A stretch of DNA of 38,690 bases. It comes from Deltaproteobacteria bacterium. GTDB lineage: Bacteria > Desulfobacterota > DSM-4660 > Desulfatiglandales > HGW-15. Under the pieces are notes generated by a model. It was not told the DNA's origin. It saw only the letters and a list, made by a program, of their open reading frames with translations, and did no database searches. This document shows, in pieces, positions 26,821 through 35,637 of this stretch (the first letter of the stretch is position 1; the number at the start of each line of letters is the position of its first letter). Location of the stretch: positions 1 through 38,690 of the forward strand of contig JAFDEE010000028.1 in the NCBI GenBank assembly GCA_019310525.1, read 5' to 3'. The translations under genes were made by a program, and so were the position numbers.

Positions 26821-28596
26821 ATGTATAGACTTCGTATCGTCCCCATCGAGACGGACGTTCTGATCATCGGGGGAGGCCTCGCCGGGTGCATGGCGGCCAT
26901 TCGGGCCGCGGATCAGGGAGGGATCGCCGTGACCCTGGTGGACAAATCCAACACACGGAGAAGCGGGTGCGCAGCATCGGGAATCGATCACGTGTGGGCC
27001 TATATCCCGCCCATTCACGAGAAGATGGGATATACGATCGACGACATGGCGGAGGATCACCGGGTAGGAACGGCCTATGGATTCTTCCGGAGGGATCTTT
27101 TCGACCTTGTGGCGGGCACCATGTACGAGCGGGTGCTGGACCTGGAGCGCTTCGGAATCAGGTTCAGGTATGAGGACAGCAAGGTCCCGGGAGGGTTCCG
27201 GATCGTTCCCCAGTTCCACAGTGTTCCGACATCCTTCAACTTCGACGGCGGTCCATTGAAGCCCGTTCTCACCAGGGAGGCCAAAAAACGAGGGGTGAGA
27301 ATCATCAACCGCGTGCAGATGACCGACCTGCTCACCAATGACGGGCGGATTGCCGGGGCCGTGGGCGTGAACGTGCGAAACGCGGACATCTACTTTTTCA
27401 GGGCCAAGGCGGTGGTGCTTTCAAGCGGCCGTTCCAACCGCTTGAGCCGGAATATCAACGGGTGCGAGTTTAATACCCGCATGCCGGGACCTTTCAGTGG
27501 GGACGGAACCTCCATGGCTGTCCGTGCCGGGCTTCCCATAATCAATATCGAATTCTTGAGCAATATCCTCGGGCTCGGGCCCTGCGGCTTCTACAATCCC
27601 AATTACGGGGACCCGAGGAACACCGTTCAGCCCGCTGCCCGGATCGTGGACTGGAAGGGCAACGTTATCGTACCCAGAACCCAAGGTTACGACTGGGGAA
27701 ACCTTGGAAAGGAAAAGTGGAGTGAAGCGGTAAGAGAGGCATGGCTGGAGGACCGGAAGATGTGGAGACAGGGAAGGGCGGCCCTGGTGAAACGCCTCAA
27801 AGGGGGTGAAGGCCCTTTTTATCTGGATTTCAGTGAGGGCACGGACGAGGAGATCGCCTACATCGAGTGGTCCATTTCCCATGAGGGTAAGGGAACCCAG
27901 TTCCTCAGGTATTTCAAGGGGGAGGAGGGACTGGATTTAAAGAAGAACAGCCAGGAATACGTGGGACTCTGGCCCAGGGAGATTTCGGGGACGGCCGCAA
28001 AGGGAATCTGGGTGGACAAGGATCTCGAAACGGAGATCCGGAATCTCTTTGCCGCCGGGGACGAGGTCGGGGGGCTTCCCTGGCAGGCCTCTCCGGGCGC
28101 TTTTACACAGGGTTGGCATGCGGGGGGCGTGGCCGCCGGGAGGGCCGCTGCCCGGAAACACCTTCTTCCGGTCAAGGATGACTTGGTGGAGGCCCGCAGG
28201 CATATGTGCGAGGAGATTCTGAATCGAAAAGAGGGCTTCCACTGGCGGGAGGTGGAGATCGGGGTGCAGAACCTCATGGACTTTTACTGCGGGGACATCC
28301 GGAGCGAAGGGTTGCTGCTGAGGGGGATCGAGAGGCTCGAGGATGCCAAGGCCGCTCCCCTTAAAGCAGAAAATCCCCATGAACTGGGGAGATGCCTGGA
28401 CGTAAAATCCATAATCGACAACGCGGAACTGGTCCTTCGCTCATCTCTTGAAAGGAGGGAGAGCCGTCCCGGACCACTTGGATTTGTTCGGGCGGACTAT
28501 CCCGAGCAAGACGACAAAAACTGGCTGGCCTTTCTATCCATCCGCAAGAGAGAGGACGGGACCTTCGAGTTCAAGAGATTGCCCGTTGATCATTGA
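26821..28596 (+). CDS. AprA/fumarate-reductase-type flavoprotein 1
   Basis: This 591-residue FAD-dependent oxidoreductase is related to the alpha subunit of adenylylsulfate reductase and to fumarate reductase flavoproteins. FAD-binding Rossmann motif TDVLIIGGGLAGCMAA lies at about residues 11-26, TLVDKSNTRRSG at about 39-50, the second FAD segment FFRAKAVVLSSG at about 195 and the C-terminal FAAGDEVGG near 415. There is no signal peptide. It is not a true APS reductase: the long ferredoxin partner is absent and the AprA substrate-site segments (for example the RFIPVRFKD region) are not recognisable. GAGGAGG precedes the ATG. It is cotranscribed with Fd1 and a second homologue. Its substrate is unknown; an electron-bifurcating or transfer role is possible. 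Confidence 0.9.
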   Translation: MYRLRIVPIETDVLIIGGGLAGCMAAIRAADQGGIAVTLVDKSNTRRSGCAASGIDHVWAYIPPIHEKMGYTIDDMAEDHRVGTAYGFFRRDLFDLVAGTMYERVLDLERFGIRFRYEDSKVPGGFRIVPQFHSVPTSFNFDGGPLKPVLTREAKKRGVRIINRVQMTDLLTNDGRIAGAVGVNVRNADIYFFRAKAVVLSSGRSNRLSRNINGCEFNTRMPGPFSGDGTSMAVRAGLPIINIEFLSNILGLGPCGFYNPNYGDPRNTVQPAARIVDWKGNVIVPRTQGYDWGNLGKEKWSEAVREAWLEDRKMWRQGRAALVKRLKGGEGPFYLDFSEGTDEEIAYIEWSISHEGKGTQFLRYFKGEEGLDLKKNSQEYVGLWPREISGTAAKGIWVDKDLETEIRNLFAAGDEVGGLPWQASPGAFTQGWHAGGVAAGRAAARKHLLPVKDDLVEARRHMCEEILNRKEGFHWREVEIGVQNLMDFYCGDIRSEGLLLRGIERLEDAKAAPLKAENPHELGRCLDVKSIIDNAELVLRSSLERRESRPGPLGFVRADYPEQDDKNWLAFLSIRKREDGTFEFKRLPVDH

Positions 28597-28658
28597 TTCT
28601 CCCACAGCGGGAGGGCAGGAATCCGAATGATTCCTGGATGTGGGGAAGGGAAAATTCC

Positions 28659-30599
28659 ATGAACTGGAGACAATACGTAAAGAAATACGGATTGATTGAG
28701 TGGCCGTATCCCGTAAGGTATGGAGAAGAGAGGGAGATCGAGGCCGACGTGCTGGTGTTGGGCGGTGGTATTGCAGGATGCTGGGCGGCCATCAGCGCCG
28801 CACGAAAAGGCCTGAAGGTCGTATTGGTCGAAAAGGGGGCAACGGTAAAGAGTGGTTCAGGGGGGTCGGGTTGCGATCATTGGCTCAATACCCCCCACCC
28901 GGGCACCGATGTGACGGCCGAAGAGATCGTGGGCTGGGAACTGGAAATGACGGAGGGGTATTGCAACGCTCTTTCGCGCTACATTGCGGCCCGGGAGAGC
29001 TACGAGACCCTTTTGGAAATGGAACAGATGGGAGGCGTCATCCGGGACCTCAAGGATGAATTCAAGGGGGCCCCTTTCCGGGACGAAAAAACAAAATTTC
29101 TCTTCGCCTATGATTACAAATCTCGGATTCACTTCCGGGTCAGGGGAAGCACCTTTAAGGTGGCGCTTCATAAGGAATGCAAGCGTTTGGGGGTGAAAAT
29201 TCTGGACCGGGTGATGGCCACGGGCCTCCTGACCGAAGGAGGCAGGAACGGGGCCCGGGTGGTGGGGGCCACGGGACTTCATTGCAGGACCGGGGAGTTT
29301 TTCATCTTCAAGGCAAGGGCGGTGGTCAACGGCCTTTCCCGCCACCAGAGGAACTGGTGTTTTTCAACAGAGATCCGGGGAAACGCCAATTTTCGTCCCA
29401 CCCAGATCGTGGGGGACGGTCATGCCATGAGCTGGCGGGCCGGAGCGGAATTCACCATGATGGAGAAGTCCCTGCCCACCTCCTTTGCCAGCGGCAATGT
29501 CTTTCAACCCTATAGTCATGGAAACGGGATCAATACCTGGGTACCCTGCACCATGGTGGATGCCAACGGAAAAGAGATCCCCTGGGTGGACCGGGATGGA
29601 CGCATCCTTAAAACCGTGGAAGAGCGCTGCATGCCCGCGCCCGGGCAAAGGTTCATGGGGGAGAGAACACAGGGTTATACCCACAAGCGCCCGGAATTGA
29701 TTCCGGACCTGGAGGAGCGCATAAGGAAGGGTGAATATACCTTGCCGCTTTACGCCGACCTGACCGGGATGCCGGAGCACGAGCGGAGGGTGATCTGGGG
29801 GCTCATGGTGGGTGAGGAGGGCAAGACCCGGGTTCCAGTGTATATTTATTACAATGAAGCAGGGTTTGATCCTGCCAGGGACCTGCTTCAGAGCTACATG
29901 TTCCTCGGCGGAGACCCCATGAGGGGGAGTGTTCGGCCTCAGGACCGAACGGGAGGAGAGATTGGAGACGCCGGGGGGCTGGTGACCGATTGGAACCTGA
30001 TGACCAACTTGGAAGGGTATTTTGCGGCGGGAGACGCCTTGTTCGCCGCCAACTACCACTACCACGCCGCCGCTACGGGCCGGTATGCGGGGCGAAAGGC
30101 GGCGGAATACGCCGAGAAGACCAAGTTCTCCCCCATCGACCGCAAACAGGTGGCACGGGAGAGGCGATGGGTATACCGTCCCCTGGAAAACCGCGATGAA
30201 CTCGAATGGAAGGAGTTGAACGCAGCGGCTTGCCGGATCATGCAGAACTACTGCGGTGAGTACAAGAACGAGGAACTGCTGAAGCTCGCTTTGATCTCTC
30301 TTCGTGAACTTCAAGAACAGGATGCGCCCCGGGTCTGTGTGGACAATCCCCACAAGTTGATGAGAACCCTTGAGGTATATAATATCCTGACTTGTAACGA
30401 GATGATCGTCCATGCCTCAATGGCGAGAAAGGCAAGCAGTCAGATCCTGGGTTTCACCCGGCTGGACTACCCGGAGCTTGATCCTCCTGAATGGAAGAAG
30501 TGGATCCTGCTTCGAAACGAGGAAGGCAGCATCAAGACCAGGGATTTGCCCTTGGATTTTTGGAAGCCGTTGAAGGAAAACTACGAAAAGAACAGGTGA
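28659..30599 (+). CDS. AprA/fumarate-reductase-type flavoprotein 2
   Basis: This second AprA-like flavoprotein, about 646 residues, is longer than and clearly related to flavoprotein 1. The N-terminus MNWRQYVKKYGLIEWPYPV precedes the FAD motif ADVLVLGGGIAGCWAAISAA (about residues 29-48), with VLVEKGATVKSGSGGSGCDHW, FKARAVVNGLSRHQRNW and the C-terminal YFAAGDALFAANYHYHAAATGRYAG. No secretion signal. ATG 28659 is supported by GGAAGGG at 28643-28649. An in-frame TTG upstream overlaps the end of flavoprotein 1 but has no ribosome site. It is followed 80 bp later by the second ferredoxin. The order Fd1-flavo1-flavo2-Fd2 suggests two pairs facing each other or one larger complex. Confidence 0.9.
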   Translation: MNWRQYVKKYGLIEWPYPVRYGEEREIEADVLVLGGGIAGCWAAISAARKGLKVVLVEKGATVKSGSGGSGCDHWLNTPHPGTDVTAEEIVGWELEMTEGYCNALSRYIAARESYETLLEMEQMGGVIRDLKDEFKGAPFRDEKTKFLFAYDYKSRIHFRVRGSTFKVALHKECKRLGVKILDRVMATGLLTEGGRNGARVVGATGLHCRTGEFFIFKARAVVNGLSRHQRNWCFSTEIRGNANFRPTQIVGDGHAMSWRAGAEFTMMEKSLPTSFASGNVFQPYSHGNGINTWVPCTMVDANGKEIPWVDRDGRILKTVEERCMPAPGQRFMGERTQGYTHKRPELIPDLEERIRKGEYTLPLYADLTGMPEHERRVIWGLMVGEEGKTRVPVYIYYNEAGFDPARDLLQSYMFLGGDPMRGSVRPQDRTGGEIGDAGGLVTDWNLMTNLEGYFAAGDALFAANYHYHAAATGRYAGRKAAEYAEKTKFSPIDRKQVARERRWVYRPLENRDELEWKELNAAACRIMQNYCGEYKNEELLKLALISLRELQEQDAPRVCVDNPHKLMRTLEVYNILTCNEMIVHASMARKASSQILGFTRLDYPELDPPEWKKWILLRNEEGSIKTRDLPLDFWKPLKENYEKNR

Positions 30600-30679
30600 G
30601 TGACGGGACGTAGAAGAAGAACGAGATTCTATTATGACGATCATATGACCCTAAAAAACAGCCTGAAAAAGGGATTCCA

Positions 30680-30982
30680 ATGAGTGAGGAAAAAATCTAT
30701 GCGTTTCCAAACGGCTGTACGCCCGGGAACCCGGTTACATTCGATCCGGAAATATGCAACGGGTGCAACCTGTGTGTCGACGCCTGCCAGGTGGATGTGT
30801 TGATTCCAAATCCCGTGAAGGGAAAACCACCGCTGGTCCTTTTTCCTGAAGAGTGCTGGTACGCAGGGTGTTGCGAAGGGATATGCCCGAGGCCGGGAGC
30901 AATCCAGATTCACTTGCCCCTACCCCAGAGAGTCCGCTGGAAACGGAAAGACACGGGGGAGCATTTCCGCGTCTCCCGGTGA
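30680..30982 (+). CDS. Ferredoxin-like protein with altered second cluster (Fd2)
   Basis: This 100-residue paralogue of Fd1 has a 13-residue N-terminal extension and a basic C-terminal tail. The first motif is normal (C26-x2-C29-x2-C32-x3-C36). In the second, C59-W-Y-A62-G-C64-C65-x3-C69-P, the second ligand position of the canonical motif is Ala62, leaving C59, C64, C65 and C69. Either C64 replaces the missing ligand or this site holds a [3Fe-4S] cluster. AAAGGGA precedes the ATG. It lies between flavoprotein 2 and the transporter genes, probably serving flavoprotein 2. Confidence 0.9.
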   Translation: MSEEKIYAFPNGCTPGNPVTFDPEICNGCNLCVDACQVDVLIPNPVKGKPPLVLFPEECWYAGCCEGICPRPGAIQIHLPLPQRVRWKRKDTGEHFRVSR

Positions 30983-31095
30983 TTTCTTCCTGGAGTTTCC
31001 TCCAGGCGTAAGGAGGAAGGCCTGTATCAGGTCTTTGGAAAGGTCATGGTGCCCATGGCCCTGAAGATTCACCCACATTAAAGGAGGAGGGAATC

Positions 31096-32691
31096 ATGAG
31101 GGGACGAAAAGACGGATTTTGGTTCGGGGTTGTTTGTATCCTTGTTTGTTTCATCCTGTTTCCCCCGGCAGCCCACGCCGGGCCGAAATATGGGGGAACC
31201 CTGCGTATCGCGGTGAGGATCCCTCAGTACAATCGCCTTGATGGGCTTCAACTCACCACGGAGGGCATGGTGCCCAGCGCGACCATGATCTATGAAGGTT
31301 TATACGTGCCGGGCAGAAAAGGGGGTGCTTTCCCTGTACCGGCCCTTGCCACCGGGTACGAAACCAAGGACAACAAGGTCTGGATTTTTCACTTGAGAAA
31401 AGGGGTGAAGTTCCATAACGGCCGGGAGATGACGGCGGAGGACGTCAAGGCCAACTTTGACTGGCGGATCAAGACCCCGAAGGGCTGGAAACCGGTCAAA
31501 TACCGCCAGCAACTCAGCTGCCTTGAGAAGGTCGAAGTTCTCGACAGGTATACCGTGAAGGTCACCCTGTCAAGGCCCTTTTCACCCTTGATCGGTGTGT
31601 TCACCTGGGCCATGCGTGCAATCGTACCGCCGGAGGAAGTAGAGAAATGGGGAAAAGAGTTCACCTTGCATCCATGCGGGACCGGCCCTTACAAAATCCA
31701 GGAGATCAAGCCGAAAGAAAAGGTGGTTCTCGTCAGGAATGAAGAATACTGGGGGCCCAAGCCTTACATCGACAGGGTGGAGTATTATTTCATGCGATCC
31801 AACGACGCGCGCATGGTGGCCCTTGAAAAGGGTGAGGTGGATTTCGCCATGCTCTATGACCAGAGTCGGCCGGTGCTTAAAAAGAATCCAAAAATCCAGT
31901 GGGAGCCCGTCATCCAGAGCATGGCGATTCACAAACTCTATTTCAACATGCGGCGCTGGCCCATGAGTGACGTTCGGTTCCGGAAGGCCGTGTGGATGGG
32001 AGCGGATTGGAAAAATATCGTGATCAACGCCTTTCCTTTCAAGTCCGGAAAGCCTCTCCGCTCTCTTCTCGACTACACACCCTACTTCAGCCCCGAGGCC
32101 GAAAAATACATGCTCTCTTATAACCCGAAAGAGGCGAAGAGACTGATCAAGGAGGTGGAAAAGGATGCAGGAAAAAAGATTCCTCCCATCTATTACCTTG
32201 ATTCCAGCGCAACGACCATGAAAAGCATAGGGGAAATGGCCAAGATGCAATTGGCCCAGGTCGGAGTACCCCTTAACCTGCAGTTGATGTCCCATGCCAT
32301 CTGGTTCGACAAGCTGTTGCGGGATCCAAAGATGGAATGGGATATGGGAGGATACGGTCAGGGATTCAGCCGATCGCCGACGGTGGGGCTTGGGACGTTT
32401 CGTTCCAACGCAGGGGAGGCCCCGGACGGTAAATCCATCGGGGGGTATGCCAACCCGAAATTTGACGCCCTTGTGACAAAGGCCGAGAGGAGCATGAGCC
32501 TGGAAGAACGAAAAAAGATCTGGACTGAAATGGAGAAGATCCTCTTAAAAGACGCAGTGTGTGTCCCACTATTCCCCTTTCACGTGATCCATGCATGGCA
32601 CAAGGACCGGGTCAAGGGAGTCATCAATACGGATACCGGGAGCGTGAACGTGACCACTTGTTGGGGTGCCAATATGTGGCTTGAGGAATAA
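31096..32691 (+). CDS. ABC transporter substrate-binding protein, oligopeptide/dipeptide type (SBP family 5)
   Basis: This 531-residue periplasmic receptor delivers substrate to the permease. It has a signal peptide (basic MRGRKDG, hydrophobic core, cleavage likely after AHA near residue 28) and the family 5 fold: GGTLRIAVR at the mature start, FHLRKGVKFHNGREMTAEDVKANFD, GTGPYKIQEIKPKEKVVLVRNEEYWG and YFNMRRWPMSDVRFRKAVWMG. Family members bind peptides, nickel chelates, opines, glycans or other solutes, so the name does not fix the substrate. AAAGGAGGAGG stands before ATG 31096. A small hairpin (30989-31006) lies just upstream and a GC-rich stem-loop just downstream. Confidence 0.95.
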   Translation: MRGRKDGFWFGVVCILVCFILFPPAAHAGPKYGGTLRIAVRIPQYNRLDGLQLTTEGMVPSATMIYEGLYVPGRKGGAFPVPALATGYETKDNKVWIFHLRKGVKFHNGREMTAEDVKANFDWRIKTPKGWKPVKYRQQLSCLEKVEVLDRYTVKVTLSRPFSPLIGVFTWAMRAIVPPEEVEKWGKEFTLHPCGTGPYKIQEIKPKEKVVLVRNEEYWGPKPYIDRVEYYFMRSNDARMVALEKGEVDFAMLYDQSRPVLKKNPKIQWEPVIQSMAIHKLYFNMRRWPMSDVRFRKAVWMGADWKNIVINAFPFKSGKPLRSLLDYTPYFSPEAEKYMLSYNPKEAKRLIKEVEKDAGKKIPPIYYLDSSATTMKSIGEMAKMQLAQVGVPLNLQLMSHAIWFDKLLRDPKMEWDMGGYGQGFSRSPTVGLGTFRSNAGEAPDGKSIGGYANPKFDALVTKAERSMSLEERKKIWTEMEKILLKDAVCVPLFPFHVIHAWHKDRVKGVINTDTGSVNVTTCWGANMWLEE

Positions 32692-32703
32692 CTTTTTGCC
32701 CCG

Positions 32704-32732
32704 GGGGGAGGATGATCTCATCCTCCCCCTTT
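32704..32732 (+). terminator. Intercistronic stem-loop after the binding-protein gene
   Basis: GGGGGAGGAT (32704-32713) and ATCCTCCCCC (32720-32729) form a perfect 10-bp stem with a 6-base loop and a short TTT. Such loops after binding-protein genes commonly stabilise the upstream message or partly terminate, giving more receptor than permease; here that is inference. Confidence 0.65.
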
Positions 32733-32795
32733 AGGAATGGAAAAGGGACCACATAAGTCAGCAACGCAGAACCTCAAGACAGGACGAAAAAGAGC

Positions 32796-33737
32796 ATGAC
32801 GAGGTATATTCTCGGCCGGGTTCTTCAGATGATTCCGGTGCTTTTTGGGGTCATTCTGGCGGTTTTTTCCCTTACCCATATTCTTCCCGGGGATCCCGTT
32901 CTCTTGATGCTCGATGTTCAGTATACCCGGGAAGAATACGATGAAATGAAGTCCTACCTGGGCCTGGACAAACCCATTCCCGTCCAATTCGTGCAGTATC
33001 TGAAGGGGGTCCTTTCCGGCGATCTGGGAAGGTCGATTCATTCCGAGGAACCGGTAGCCAGGATGGTCCTTCGACGCTTTCCTGCGACCTTCATTCTCTC
33101 GATCTCGGCCCTCTTGATTTCCGCGGTGATCGCTATCCCTATAGGGCTCTTTTCCGCCCTCCGCAGGAACACCAAGGTTGATTACGCCTCAATGGTGGGG
33201 GCACAGCTGGGCATATCCATGCCCATCTTCTGGCTGGGCCTCATGATGATTCTCCTCTTCAGCCTAAAACTGGACCTTTTGCCTCCCGGGGGCAGGGGGG
33301 AGCCGCCGGACCTGGCCCATCTCATCCTGCCGGCCCTTTGCCTGTCCACCCCCTTCATGGCCATGACGGCGAGGCTGACCCGCTCCTGCATGCTGGAGGT
33401 GCTGCGGGAGAATTACATCGTATCGGCCCGGTCAAGGGGATTCGGGGAGAGCCGGATCATTCTGAAACATGCCTTGAGAAACGCCATGATTCCCGTGGTG
33501 ACGAACCTGGGGCTCCAGTTGAGCCGAATGCTGGGCGGAGCGCTGGTCACCGAGGTCATCTTTCGGTGGCCGGGAATCGGGGGGCTTGCTTATGATTCCA
33601 TCATGGAACGGGATTATCCCGTGGTCATGGGGGTCGTGCTTCTCGGGGCCATGGTATTCATTCTCATAAATCTCTTGGTGGATATTTCCTATTCTTTCCT
33701 GGACCCCAGAATTCGTTACGAAAAGGTGCGTTCCTAG
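32796..33737 (+). CDS. ABC transporter permease, DppB/OppB type
   Basis: This 313-residue inner-membrane permease has the usual six membrane helices. Signatures are MTRYILGRVLQMIPVLFGV, SLTHILPGDP, the long periplasmic YLGLDKPIPVQFVQYLKGVLSGDLGRS and the cytoplasmic coupling loop YIVSARSRGFGESRIILKHALRNAMIPVVT (EAA-type) that contacts the ATPase. It starts 104 bp after the binding-protein gene, beyond the stem-loop; the ribosome site is weak (AGGA, about 11 bases). It partners the DppC-type permease that follows. An inverted repeat, AACCGGGA/TCCCGGTT (33744-33774), lies in the 70-bp gap after it. Confidence 0.95.
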   Translation: MTRYILGRVLQMIPVLFGVILAVFSLTHILPGDPVLLMLDVQYTREEYDEMKSYLGLDKPIPVQFVQYLKGVLSGDLGRSIHSEEPVARMVLRRFPATFILSISALLISAVIAIPIGLFSALRRNTKVDYASMVGAQLGISMPIFWLGLMMILLFSLKLDLLPPGGRGEPPDLAHLILPALCLSTPFMAMTARLTRSCMLEVLRENYIVSARSRGFGESRIILKHALRNAMIPVVTNLGLQLSRMLGGALVTEVIFRWPGIGGLAYDSIMERDYPVVMGVVLLGAMVFILINLLVDISYSFLDPRIRYEKVRS

Positions 33738-33807
33738 GTGATGAACCGGGAAGAACAGGTGTCAAGTCCCGGTTAAGGAAGGGGAAAAGAAACACGGAGA
33801 TGTTGTC

Positions 33808-34638
33808 TTGAAGGAGATCCTTCGAAGATTCAGGAGACATCGGTTGGCCGTTGTGGGTGCCGGTGTGGTGTCTGTTCTCATTTTGGTGGCCGTCTTTGCT
33901 CCATTACTGGCACCCCAGGATCCCGATTACATGGACCTGGGAAGCATTCTGAATCCACCCTCCCGGCATCACTTTTTGGGAACGGATCACCTGGGCCGCG
34001 ATCTCCTGAGCAGGTTGATTTATGGAACCCGCGTGTCCTTGATCGTTGGCCTTGGATCCGTGGGATTCGCAATCGTGGTGGGGGGGCTCTGCGGTCTTTT
34101 GGCGGGTTATTTCGGGGGCCTTATCGATGTTGTGATCATGCGGCTCCTGGATATTATCTGGGCCTTCCCGCCCATTCTCCTGGCCCTGGCCTTTGTGGCG
34201 GTCCGGGGGGCCAGCCTCACGGGTGTTATTTTGGCCATCGGTCTGGTCGGGATACCCGGATACGCCCGAATTGTGAGATCCTCTGTGTTGAGCGTGAAGG
34301 AGAAAGATTTCGTCCTGGCGGCCAGGGCCTCGGGGATCAGCGATATGAGCATCCTCTTGACCCATGTGCTTCCGAACGTGGCGGCCCCCCTGATCGTTGT
34401 GGCCAGCCTGGGGGCCGCAACCGCGATCATGCTTGAGTCCATCTTGAGTTTCCTGGGGTTGGGTCTTCAACCTCCAGCAAGCTCCTGGGGGTTGATGATC
34501 AGTGAGGGCCAGAAGTACCTCAGGACTCATCCATACTATTCTCTTTTCCCCGGGATGGCGATCATGATCCTTGTTTTCGCCTTGAATGTCCTGGGAGACG
34601 GGTTACGGGACGCCTGGGATCCAAAATTGAAGAACTGA
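33808..34638 (+). CDS. ABC transporter permease, DppC/OppC type
   Basis: This 276-residue second permease subunit has its N-terminal helix at about residues 12-32, the family segment HHFLGTDHLGRDLLSRLIYGTRVSL, and the coupling loop FVLAARASGISDMSILLTHVLPN, ending in LNVLGDGLRDAWDPKLK. The only in-frame start near the conserved N-terminus is TTG 33808, with CGGAG eight bases upstream; the nearby ATG at 33800 is out of frame and stops at once. A TTG start may lower its translation. It forms the membrane heterodimer with the preceding permease. Confidence 0.94.
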   Translation: MKEILRRFRRHRLAVVGAGVVSVLILVAVFAPLLAPQDPDYMDLGSILNPPSRHHFLGTDHLGRDLLSRLIYGTRVSLIVGLGSVGFAIVVGGLCGLLAGYFGGLIDVVIMRLLDIIWAFPPILLALAFVAVRGASLTGVILAIGLVGIPGYARIVRSSVLSVKEKDFVLAARASGISDMSILLTHVLPNVAAPLIVVASLGAATAIMLESILSFLGLGLQPPASSWGLMISEGQKYLRTHPYYSLFPGMAIMILVFALNVLGDGLRDAWDPKLKN

Positions 34639-34655
34639 TCCGAAGGATTGGGGTC

Positions 34656-35621
34656 ATGGGAGCGGATATCCTGGAGGCGAGAAATCTTAAGACCTTTTTT
34701 TCCCTTCCCGAAGGAGTCCTGCGGGCGGTCGACGGGGTGTCTTTCCGTATCCGTGAAGGTGAGAGCCTGGGCCTGGTCGGCGAGTCCGGATGCGGTAAGT
34801 CGGTCACGGCTCTGAGCCTCATGCGACTGGTCCCTGACCCGCCCGGAAAGATCCTGGAAGGAGAGATCTTTTTCAAGGGATCGGATCTCATGAAACTCCC
34901 GGAAAGAGAGATGCGGAAGATCCGGGGAAGCCGAATTTCCATGGTCTTCCAGGAGCCCGCTACCTCCATGAACCCTTCCTATACCATTGGGAACCAAATG
35001 AAGGAGGTCATTCGTTTCCACCAGGGGGGAAAGGGATCCCGGGTTGAGGAAAAGGCCCTGGAGGTCCTCCGTGATGTTCAGATCCCGGATCCAAGGCGGG
35101 TTTTGTCCCAGTATCCCCACGAGTTGTCGGGTGGAATGCTTCAAAGGGTCATGATCGCCATGGCCCTTTCCTGTGAACCCGTCCTGATGATCTGTGACGA
35201 GCCTACCACCGCCCTGGACGTCTCCACTCAGGCCCAGATTATTCAACTCCTGGGGGACCTGAGGGAGCGCCGGAGAATGTCTCTTCTCTTCATCACCCAC
35301 GACCTGGGGGTCTTGTCTTGGGTTTGTACGTCCGCCGCGGTCATGTATGCGGGAAAGATAGTGGAGCACGGGGCCATTAACCAGGTGTTGAAGGATCCGA
35401 TCCATCCCTATACCCGGGCCCTGATCGGGGCCACCCCCAGGATGGACAGAGATATGGACAGGCTGAAGGTCATTTCGGGGACGGTTCCAAATCTTGTTGA
35501 CTTGCCACCGGGATGCACTTTTTGGCCTCGATGCCCCCTGTCGAGAAAGGCGTGTCGGGAGGAGGCACCGGTATTGAATGACAGGGGAGACGGCCACCAT
35601 GCCGCCTGCCATTTTTGCTAG
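34656..35621 (+). CDS. ABC transporter ATP-binding protein, DppD/OppD type
   Basis: This 321-residue ATPase subunit has Walker A GESGCGKSV (about residues 42-50), Q-loop FQEPATSMNP, signature LSGGMLQRV, Walker B VLMICDEPTTALD and the switch His in FITHDLG. A C-terminal oligopeptide-transporter extension carries four cysteines (PPGCTFWPRCPLSRKAC...AACHFC), a site that holds an Fe-S cluster in some DppD/F structures. The gene starts 17 bp after the permease stop and is followed 16 bp later by the second ATPase. Confidence 0.96.
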   Translation: MGADILEARNLKTFFSLPEGVLRAVDGVSFRIREGESLGLVGESGCGKSVTALSLMRLVPDPPGKILEGEIFFKGSDLMKLPEREMRKIRGSRISMVFQEPATSMNPSYTIGNQMKEVIRFHQGGKGSRVEEKALEVLRDVQIPDPRRVLSQYPHELSGGMLQRVMIAMALSCEPVLMICDEPTTALDVSTQAQIIQLLGDLRERRRMSLLFITHDLGVLSWVCTSAAVMYAGKIVEHGAINQVLKDPIHPYTRALIGATPRMDRDMDRLKVISGTVPNLVDLPPGCTFWPRCPLSRKACREEAPVLNDRGDGHHAACHFC

Positions 35622-35637
35622 GAGGATGCAGTAGCTG

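Noticed and set aside
26821-30982. True adenylylsulfate (APS) reductase AprAB
   Set aside because: The ferredoxins lack the AprB tail, the substrate-site segments of AprA are not recognisable, and no sat, qmo or sulfite reductase genes are nearby.
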